This document shows, piece after piece, positions 55,368 to 64,000 of a DNA stretch of 64,000 nt; position 1 is the stretch's first letter, and each line of letters begins with the position of its first letter. The translations under genes were made by a program, and so were the position numbers. The stretch covers positions 59,873,695 through 59,937,694 of the forward strand of contig NC_012872.2 in assembly GCF_000003195.3 (NCBI RefSeq). The letters run 5' to 3'. The notes under the pieces are model-generated. The model did not search any database and had not been told where the DNA came from. It worked only from the letters and a program-made list of their open reading frames with translations. Source of the DNA: Sorghum bicolor (Eukaryota; Streptophyta; Magnoliopsida; Poales; Poaceae).

Positions 55368-57800
55368 GTAGATGAAAAAAAAAGAGCGAATCTAACCGGG
55401 GAACCGACGTCTTCTCGATCCATGTAGTAGACAAAAACACCTGTACGACGCATGCAGCGGAAGTGGGGGCCCGGCTACAGCTCTACAGCTACGAATTGAA
55501 AGAGACACTCGACTCGATCGGCGGTGGCGCTTAAAACTAACATCATCTCTGATTACATATCCAACCGCTCACTGCCGCATGTTCACGCCACGTCCAATGC
55601 CGATAGGCCAATCGCGTTAACAGATTGCCAAAAACAACCAGCCGATCCCTATCGTCGGCACTTCTCACTTTCTCAAGTGTCAACTTCGCCAGCCGCGAAC
55701 ACGCCAACGCCTCGCTACATGACATGATAATAATGTTTGGTTGCATTCGAATCTATCTCAATTTATGACCTAATTTTACTAGGTTGGACGAGGGCTTGAT
55801 CAGCAGCTGGTGAGATTTGGTTCCGGTAACATAATATGGAAGCTTTTGTCACGTATATATAATGTACTTTCTTCGTTCCAAATTATAAGCCGTTTTAACT
55901 TTTCTTGAAGACATATTGTTTTATCATGTATCTAGCATGCATGGAATATTAAATATAGACGAAATTAAAAACTAATTGCACAGTTTGTCTGTAATTTGCG
56001 AGACGAATCTTTTAAGCCTAGTTAATTAACAATATTTATCAAGCAGAAACAAAAATGCTACAATGTTCTGAAAAAATTTCGTTGAAGAACTAAACACGGC
56101 CCTAGTGTAGGAGCTGAAAACTGCATGCAAGCTGCTAGTTAATTTATCGTCGTCTAATATGAATATCAGCTATGAGACGACAGTAGTTTATACAGTTAAT
56201 ATTAGCTCAAGAGATAAATGGAATATTACATTACTTGAAAGGCCACAATTCACAGTTCAGTGTTGTACAACCTTGGCTCCTCGATATGTCTGAATGACAG
56301 TTAAAAAAAGAATGGAGGGAGTAGCCTTTTCTATTTACACTACCATAGAACCTATTTACAACAACAGCTAAACGATTTTTAGCGGTGGCTGCTCCAAACA
56401 TTACTAAGCATGTGTTGCTACAAATAGAGTATTTTGTAGAGGCAGGTTCTCAAACTAGCCTCCCTAGAAATCCAAAACAACATGAGCCCGCCACTGAAAA
56501 CCGAAAAAAGGAAAACAAGAAAACGCACCAACGCCGTCCTCAGGCCAGGCCACCGTGCCCTACCGATAAAACCACGTCTAAAAAAAATCAAGGCACCTCT
56601 GAAAATTGTTTTTTAGTAGAGAATAGTGTTAGATTAGTAGTATATTTAAATTGAACTTACAAGTCAAAGTGCCATGGTGGAGATCATATCGCTGTGAGTA
56701 TAAACTAGATCCATGGCTTTTTAAAACGGGTAAACTAAATTCTAGTTGTTGTCGCTTTAACTTGGTTTTATTTTTCTATAAGAACAGAACATATGCCAAC
56801 CCGCAATTCTAGACTTCTACTTAGGTACGCAATTACTATGTAACAAGTTCATCTCCTAGTATAGAAAACTAATCACTGATCACAAGGTGACAAGACTACA
56901 CACCAAGACGATATTATTATTATTAGAAAGGATTCGAGAATAAAGACTCGCCGCCATATGACGATCAGATTCACAGTTCAGTTCCCTCGCTCGTTCTGCA
57001 GTGAGATCAATGTTAGCAAAAGAGATGAAGAGAGAGGCAATCACTATCGCTCACATACACAAAAATAAAAGGTATAGTAGTAGTCCAGGATAACAGAGTT
57101 GACGCCATCTATCAGCCATACAGGGGAGACGGAGAGAACTAGTACACGCTAATTGGTTGAACATATCACTAGAGTGAAAATAGTTACTGTATGCAGTCCC
57201 CATCTTAAATAAAGTTTATCTGAAGATAGTATATATAGCCTACTGCAGTACTGCACATCACAACTCTATCATTATGCCTAGCTGAAAGATACCAGTAGCA
57301 GTTGACTCAACATGACCTTAAACGGGTTTTCTTCTAATTTTATTGGATGATCTATCCGTCATACTTATTCATTCGTCATCGTGGAGACATGTTGATTGAG
57401 TTGATTAGGAGGCTTGTAGTCGTCACCCTAACAAATTATCTCCCTGATGCCCATTAATAATACTTGGTATTTGATCTGTACATCATGCATAATTTGGTGA
57501 ATCACTGACTCGCGTCATGGATCACTGTCACAGTCACGACTGTTATTATGATTGTTAGCGCAGAGAACACATGCCCTGAACAACTACGGCGAAAGGAAAC
57601 CAGGGTAAGCTCAAGCTTGGGGGAACAAGCCATAGCTTAGGTGCTCATGACCAAAATTAAGCATACCCATGAAATCTAGGAAACTAGCTTGGCCTTGTTT
57701 GGATGTCTATGTATCCACCTTAATCCAGGTGTGTTTGGTGTGGAATCTAAACAATAGTGCCTTGTTGAAGAGGTTAGCGAACTGTGAAGAAGTAGGCACA

Positions 57801-58012
57801 TACTCCCTGGTCCATTTATCGGAGTCATCTTACCGAAAAAAAATCTCCAAGAATCAGATTCATCTACACCTTTTTCCAAGCACATACGGCTCATCTTACT
57901 AGTCTAATTAATTCAACCGTCTGCATGCAGCTCCTTTTAATGGTCGAATTAATTTCTCCTTGGTCACTGCACATGACTCTAAAATGACTCCGATAAATGG
58001 ACAGAGAGAGTA
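57801..58012. mobile_element. Stowaway MITE
   Basis: TACTCCCTGGTCCATTTATCGGAGTCAT and the inverted ATGACTCCGATAAATGGACAGAGAGAGTA form about 28-bp inverted ends with TA flanks. Confidence 0.8.
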
Positions 58013-58029
58013 TATGCATGACACGAACA

Positions 58030-58375
58030 TCACCACTAGCAACACGCTCCCGAACGAAGTCAGTCTCAATGTGCTTTGTCTATTGATGCTGAACAGGGTT
58101 CGAAGACATGTAGAAAATGTTGATATTATCACAATAGGCCAGTGTGTTGCGATGAAGGGGAGTGTGCAACTCGTAACCATGAGGCTTTAGCAACAACGCA
58201 TTGGCAACAACTCTATATTCTGCTTCTGCACTGGAATATGATATTGTGTTTTGACGCTTGGAAGACCAAGAAATAAGATTATCTCTAAAAAACACTGCAT
58301 AGCTTGAGGTAGACTTGCGTATGTCAGGGCAATTAGCCCAGTGGCCGAAAAACCAGCCCAAGATGCACAGTTCCT
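58030..58375 (-). pseudogene. Ty1/copia RNase H fragment
   Basis: The minus strand reads NCPDIRKSTSSYAVFF, LISWSSKRQNTISYSSAEAEYR and NTLAYCDNINIFYMSSNPVQHQ, the hallmark copia RNase H order (GCPDTRRSTSGYCVFLG, then SSAEAEYRA, then CDNxSAxYLSxNPVQHQ). A frame disruption occurs near 'LLLKPHGYELHTPLHR'. No LTRs or other domains are present. Confidence 0.85.
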
Positions 58376-58543
58376 CAAATGTATTGAAGAATCCACTTTA
58401 GAGATGTTAAATATGGTTCACGAGGGTCATGCATACGAAGACTCAAACTTGCTGAGTATGCTATCACATAATTTGCTAATCCATATTTCCTAAGTGAAGG
58501 AGAAGGGTGAGGAAGAGATGAGGTAGCTCTTCCTGATAATTAA

Positions 58544-61500
58544 GGCCCTGTTTAGATTGGAGATGAAAATTTTTTGGGTGTCACATCGGATGTGTCGGAA
58601 GGATATCGGGAAGGGTGTAACACCCAAAATTGAATTTTCAAATAATAGGATTTAATTTGATTTATTTAAGAATTTTTGTGAGCATTTAATCTAGAAAATA
58701 AGCAATTTTTGGTGGAAAATAAAATTTATCATAAGTTTAGAAACTTGAATTTTGCATTCATGCTGAGAATAGCATTTATTTTTGTGTGTTGTTTCTGTTT
58801 TTATTTTATTTATTTTGCACACAAAACTCTATTTGGAAAATGTTTTTGGAAAATAAAATAGAAAAGAAAGAAAAAAAAAAGAAGAAAAGACCCCAACCCC
58901 TGGAAACCAGGCCGAAGCTCCCCCTCTCCCCACTCGCGGCTTCGGCCCCGAAAACCAGCAGCGACAACCGCGCACCTCTCCCCTCACCCCTCGCGCGGCC
59001 CAGCTCCCTCTCCCGGCCCAACACGCGCGCCTCCTTCTCCCTCCGGCTGACGATCGGGCCCCGCCCCGTTTCTCTCACTGGCAGCACGGGCCCGCAGGCC
59101 AGCGGGCGCCTTCTCCTCCTTCCTCTCGCCGTGAGCAAGCTGGACACGGCCGAACCCAATCCCAGGAACACCGCGCGCGATTTCCTTGCCTTTTTTCGCG
59201 AATCGTGACCGTATAAAGCTCCTACGACCCCGCCGCGACCTCCCTTTACCGTTTTCCGCACCTCGGGAACCCTAGCCGTCGAGTTCATTGAAGTTTGGAT
59301 CTCGCCGAGGACCGCATCCTTTCCCCGTCGCGACGCGAGCTTCTCGCTCCCTCTCGGCCCGACCAAAGACGCTAGGTGAGTTCGCGGGCTGCTCCTCTTT
59401 CTCCCCGTGCCCGCGGCTTGGCTTTTGGTGCACAGAGTTGGGAGTTTGGCAAACGCCGGCGAGCTCCCAGGCCGCAGCAATGGCGCGCCGCCGCGAGGAG
59501 GCTCAGCTCTGGCCGGCCCGCCGCCCGTTTTCCCCCAGACGCGCCCCCAGCCGTCAGATCGTGGATCAACGGTCCCAAACAGAAGATACCCCTTCGGGGT
59601 GAAATTTGTTTAAGAGCCCCTGGATAATTTAAGATTTAACCCGCAGTCCTCCTGGCGCCTTTCTCAAACCCGTTTCGTCGTTAGGAAAGCGTAAACCGAG
59701 CCAGGGTGTTTCAAAATACGTTTTCCAGTATTTACAGTTTTACCATTGAGTTTGTTTTGCTTATAAAATATTCTTTTTAACTCCGTTTTCGCCCATTCAA
59801 ATTCCGTTAGATTCGTATTTACGATCTCTACATGTTAGAAGTATTAGTTTACTGTTTTAAAACTTTTTAATTCTGCAGTAGCATTTAATTAATTATTTCT
59901 CTATAGGAAATCTTGGAAAATGCATAACTTCTCCGTTTTAATTCCGATTTTCGTGAACTTTACGTTTGTGTGATCGTAGCGCTGTGTAGATTATTTTCAT
60001 AAACTTTTATATTTGTTTTACCACTGTTTGGTGTATTGTTCTAATTATATCTTGTTTGCTTCGTGTATGATTGTCTACATTGGATTGTGTGTTGTTGATT
60101 GATGATTGGGATTAGACGGTGAGCCGTACGTTGGTGATCAAGACCAAGCCTTTGAGGACCAGCAGGCTCAGGAGAGCTTTGAGCAAGGCAAGTATAACTT
60201 GGGATCATCCTTGTTACCTATTCACTTATAATTACACATATATATCATATGCATGCTATCACCTTGTCGACCTTAGCAAAATCATAGATGATTGTTACCT
60301 GTATTCCTTGCTACCTACTTGATATGCATTTGGTGTAGATGTGCTAGTGGTTGATATAATCCATGATCTTGTAAGATGATTAATAGCTACGCAATGAACA
60401 TAAAAGAATGACAAATAACTGTATGAGATCTTGTCTGTACGTGATCACCCGGGATAACAGTGCAACCATGAGGGCTATAATAGATCTGGCTTTAGCTCAG
60501 TATGAAGACCTTTTCTAGCTTGTTAGAGGTTACCCGAAAGGACGGAGGGGCTGAACCGTTTTGGGTATAGTGCGAGCCCCTGTCCTTATGTGTATAGGTT
60601 GCGCGTCATTGTGCCATTCGGAAGGGGGTATCTATATCTGCGCGCAAAGGAAACCTTGCGGCCCTAACATGTTAGACGAACTTTTGAAAGGCTTCATAGT
60701 GATCCCTGCCGACCTCCCTAGGAAGGGGGTTAAGAGATTAGCTACCTCGGGCGAAAGGGTAAATCATGACTCATGGGTAAAGATGTACAACCTTTGCAGA
60801 GTGTAAAACTGGTATACTAGCCGAGCTCACGGTCAGGAGCGGCCTTGGGGACATCTACATTAAGATGATGAGCTTATTATGTTATTATGATCATTTGATT
60901 ATCGTTTATGCTATAAGTTAATTATGCTTACACTTGATCATGTGATTAATAGATTATTTATGCTACCTTGACAATTGCTATTTAATTATGAACATGCTAT
61001 CCACCATTAAAAGCTAAATGCAGTCAAACCCGTGTCAGCTATTTGAGCCTCATGAACCCCTGGTTATACTTGTTGAGTACGATATATGCTCACTCTTGCA
61101 ATTTCCCAACACCTCAGGTTATGATAATGAAGATGACTGGAATGAGGATTATCGTTATGAGTACTAGGTTTGGAGTCAACCAGTCAACAGTGTCCCTGTG
61201 TGGAGCTTCCGTCGAGAGCGTTGTTTACTTTATGCTATCATATTTGTATGAGACTATGTGATATTTTATATTCCGCTATGTAATAAACACTGCGATGGTA
61301 CATTTGAGATTTGTCTACTTATGTGTGCGACTGTTTCTAGGGCACATATGAATCTTTTATGCATCCTATTTTGTTCTTAAAATATGGGTGTGACAAAGGG
61401 TTTTTAGAAACTAATAAAAAACAAATTACATAGCTCATCTGGAAACTGCAAGACAAATCTATTAAGCATAATTAATCTGTCATTAGCATATGTGGGTTTC

Positions 61501-61670
61501 TGTAGCACTTAAGGCTAATCGTAGACTAACTAGGCTTAAAAGATTCGTCTCACAATTTTCAACCAAACTGTGTAATTAGTTTATTTTTTATTTACATTTA
61601 ATGTTTCATGTATGTGTCCAAAGATTCGGTGGGATGGATGAAATTTTTTAATGGGGAACTAAAGAGGGCC
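58544..61670. mobile_element. Tourist MITE split by a 2.78-kb LTR insertion
   Basis: Left part 58544-58615 begins GGCCCTGTTTAGATTGG. Right part 61396-61670 ends GAACTAAAGAGGGCC. TAA flanks the whole (58541-58543 and 61671-61673). AAGGG is duplicated at the break (58611-58615 and 61396-61400). Confidence 0.9.
58616..61395. mobile_element. Solo-LTR-like insertion, 2,780 bp
   Basis: Starts TGTAACACCC and ends GGGTGTGACA (inverted ends), with a 5-bp AAGGG duplication. No second LTR, primer-binding site or pol is seen, so it is best read as a large solo LTR. Inside, a GC-rich block (58900-59600) with a TATA-like GTATAAAG at about 59211-59218 could be the LTR promoter. AT-rich DNA follows. A phrase near 60119-60190 (gagccgtacgttggtgatcaagaccaagcc) could encode acidic/Gln-rich peptide text. 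Orientation is probably + by the TATA position. Confidence 0.7.
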
Positions 61671-62294
61671 TAAGTAAATCTCTTGCACGTCTTTCAAGGT
61701 GAACACTAACATCTTCTCCAAAATATTTCTTTGATTTGAAGACCATATATATGGATAATGTATAAAAGCTATAAAAAATAACATTACTTATTATAAACCT
61801 CTTGTTAAATTAGACGTGACACGTAGATCTTAAAGCTAGTAGATAGCTAGCCGTTGGAGGCGCGTAGTACTTGCAAAGTGATCGAGGCTAGTAGTCAAGC
61901 CAGGATTGATGTGACTTGTCGTATTTATTCGTTCATTTGTTATGTAGGCTTAAAATTTTGTTATGTAGGCTTAAAAAATGCAGATGTAAGGTCGCACGAT
62001 GCACCAACGCGGCGCATCATCATCTAAATGGAGGAATGAGCGATGATGGGAAATTGGGAATGTGGTGGCATGCATACGATTCGAGAGTGCGCGCGATGCA
62101 CCATGTCCGGATGGTACCGCGGGCACCGCAACACATTAAAGAGGTATCGAGACTATAGTGCCTTGGATCACAACGTGCTCTCTATTGTTCTATAACATCT
62201 TTGCATGATCTGCATGTATTGTGGACCAATCAATTGTGGACAAACAAAGATCCCTCAGAAAAGATAAAGCCACTGCAAATCTTGCTTCATCTGG

Positions 62295-62536
62295 GGCCTT
62301 GTTTACTTCCACCCAAAAACCCAAAATTTTTTAAGATTTCTCGTCACATCGAATCTTTACATGTATGCATAGAGTATTAAATATAGACAAAAATAAAAAC
62401 TAATTGCACAGTTTGGTCGGAATTGACGAGACGAATCTTTTGAACCTAGTTAGTCCATAGTTTGATAATAATTACCACAAACAAACGAAAGTACTACAGT
62501 GTCGCGAAATTTTTTCCCTTGCAACTAAACAAGGCT
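62295..62536. mobile_element. Tourist MITE
   Basis: GGCCTTGTTTACTTCC to GCAACTAAACAAGGCTT with family interior. Confidence 0.82.
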
Positions 62537-62594
62537 TGGGTTTTCTAGCGATTGCGAAAAACAGTGATAAAATCTAGATAGGTCTATTTGTTTA

Positions 62595-62825
62595 GGCTTT
62601 GTTTAGTTCCAAAAATTTTCAAGACTCTCCGTCACATCTAATCTTTGAACACATGCAAGGAACATTAAATATAGATGAAAATAAAAACTAATTGCACAGT
62701 TTGTGTGTAATTTACAAGATGAATCTTTTGAGCCTAGTTACTCTGTAATTGGATAATATTTGTCATATACAAATGAAAGTGCTACAGTATCAAAAACCAA
62801 AAATTTTCGCGAACTAAACAAGGCC
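62595..62825. mobile_element. Tourist MITE
   Basis: GGCTTTGTTTAGTTCC to GCGAACTAAACAAGGCC, flanked by TTA at 62592-62594 and 62826-62828. Confidence 0.88.
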
Positions 62826-62876
62826 TTAACTGGGGATAGTTTGCACACATGTCCTTATAATAAAGTAAATGATTAA

Positions 62877-63140
62877 GGGGCTGCTTAGCTCCTACCTTAG
62901 GCAAGTGTTACATGTAGCTAAAATTCTATAAAAAAAGTGTTACAAGCTAAAAAAATGTGTTAAGAAAAATTTAAAGTCGCACTTTGCCATATCCAAAGGA
63001 TTTTTTTGTACTTTTTCTCTAAAATATGGAGTCAAAGAATCATATCTAAATTTAGCTGCCAACCAAACACAACAACCACAACTTGATCAAACTTGTCTAA
63101 AATAAAGTTTGGCAAAATATGCCTAGCAACCAAATATCCC
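62877..63140. mobile_element. MITE related to 31536-31792
   Basis: GGGGCTGCTTAGCTCCTACCTTAGGCAAGTG at the left and GCCTAGCAACCAAATATCCC at the right, with TAA at 62874-62876 and 63141-63143. Shares 'accttaggcaagt' and 'cttgtctaaa' text with the 31.5-kb copy. Confidence 0.75.
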
Positions 63141-63143
63141 TAA

Positions 63144-63146
<3 letters not shown>

Positions 63147-63199
<53 letters not shown>
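63147..63199. repeat. (AT)n microsatellite
   Basis: About 26 AT units. Frames of alternating Ile/Tyr on both strands here are artefacts of the repeat. Confidence 0.95.
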
Positions 63200-63202
<3 letters not shown>

Positions 63203-64000
63203 CGACAAAATGAAAGGGTAGTGCCACTTTTAAAAGTTTTTAGGATAGCATTCGCGCATCTCCTGAATATAAATATTCCACACGCGACGAAAAAAAAAAG
63301 ATGTGAGGATCTTGGTATGAATATGAACCAAACGATGATTATAGCCGCATGGGACTGCAAACATAGGAAAAATCAATTCAGTTTTTTTGACAGAATGGAA
63401 AAAACAACCATGCAAACCTATATTACGCGGTAGTTGTTTACTAACTATAAAGGCTTAAGCTCTCAAACTACATGTTCTCATACATCCTTCTAGATAATAT
63501 AACAAATAATGACACTAACATAAACTTAATAGTCCATCTAAAAAATAAATAAAAGGAGTACTTTGTCCAAAACAGGTGTTTGTCCCATATGTTCGATTTG
63601 ATTAGAATGTTCTCAATGGCGCCGGTGCTTTTAATTTGTCCTGGTTTCACAGCTAGCACAGATTGATGTGCACTTTCTTTTTAGCAGATTGCGTACATGC
63701 TCATTACGTGACTGTCGCAACCACACGTAACACACTACCAGCAGAGGTCACAAAAGCCTAATGAGACGCGTTGATAAGAGATTCTATCGTAGTGGTCGGG
63801 TACTTGATACACACCAATGCATGGTACCTAAAAAGAGATGGTACTTTTTGTGCAAATGGGCTTGAACTTTTGATAGCAAAAAGGTCGCCTCAACCAATCC
63901 TGGAACTCTGCCTTCCAAACCTTCCTAACGTAGAAGCTCTTTAAATCGTGCTCTTACATGAAAATGAGGTGAAATGAAGCTGAAAATATTAACTTTTCAT

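Larger units (their letters stand above)
54899..58540. other. Gene-free spacer with MITEs and a copia scrap
   Basis: Contains a Tourist MITE (55126-55367), a partial one (about 55930-56104), a Stowaway (57801-58012) and a copia RNase H fragment (58030-58375). Other frames are short and lack domains. I see nothing else recognisable, including at 56340-56640, whose G/C-poor repeat-like text I could not classify. Confidence 0.5.
61674..64000. other. Gene-free right end, mostly MITEs
   Basis: Two Tourist MITEs (62295-62536 and 62595-62825), a MITE at 62877-63140 and an (AT)n run (63147-63199). The remaining sequence shows short frames without recognisable domains. Confidence 0.55.

Noticed and set aside
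58786..59627. Frames in the GC-rich block, including a 224-codon minus frame
   Set aside because: The block is inside the solo-LTR-like element and the frames have no recognisable domain; more likely promoter and leader DNA.
63119..63433. Frames rich in Ile-Tyr on both strands
   Set aside because: Direct translation of an (AT)n microsatellite.

Overview
The window is nuclear DNA from a grass, most likely a sorghum-like Andropogoneae genome. The reasons are spliced genes with GT-AG introns, very GC-rich first exons, dense Tourist (TTA/TAA-flanked) and Stowaway (TA-flanked) MITEs, nested LTR retrotransposons, and a Ty3/gypsy element carrying the grass 'putative gypsy type transposon' antisense gene. 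The species is an inference; no marker in the window is decisive.

Host genes, left to right. (1) The 3' end of an EEF1A-lysine-methyltransferase-like gene (+, 1-1167). (2) A six-exon RING-CH (MARCH-type) membrane E3 ligase gene (-, 5607-7290). (3) RACK1, two exons (+, 10036-11861), with telo-box and site II promoter motifs. (4) A ten-exon organellar methionyl-tRNA formyltransferase gene (+, 25930-30326). (5) A six-exon RS-rich nuclear protein gene (-, 32520-35519). (6) A six-exon IST1-like ESCRT gene (-, 38072-41332). (7) An eight-exon alpha/beta hydrolase (monoacylglycerol-lipase-like) gene with a probable plastid transit peptide (-, 44942-47915). In genes 2 and 4-7 every splice junction could be placed and the reading phase closes; two introns appear to use GC donors.

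Mobile DNA. The largest feature is a 12.1-kb Tat-lineage Ty3/gypsy element on the minus strand (13127-25204), with 460-bp LTRs differing at two positions and a CTAAT target duplication. On the minus strand it carries gag-protease, then RT, a decayed RNase H, a second intact RNase H and integrase. On the plus strand it carries a six-exon antisense gene with its own TATA box and poly(A) signals, plus a 70-bp tandem array. A deleted relative (52100-54256), with its own diverged 70-bp array, sits inside another retrotransposon remnant (50870-54774), which itself split a Tourist MITE. A second Tourist MITE (58544-61670) is split by a 2.78-kb solo-LTR-like insertion. Smaller pieces are a decayed plastid insertion (trnI-CAU to rpl23, about 42345-42855), two Ty1/copia fragments, a long hairpin element at 36969-37299 and many MITEs.

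The host genes belong to unrelated pathways (translation, protein sorting, ubiquitination, lipid hydrolysis, RNA processing) and show no sign of working as a cluster. The most notable system is the antisense, intron-containing gene of the Tat element, whose transcript would converge on gag-pol, together with the repeat arrays that multiply the sequence found next to the 3' LTR. From about 47.9 kb to the end I find no host gene.
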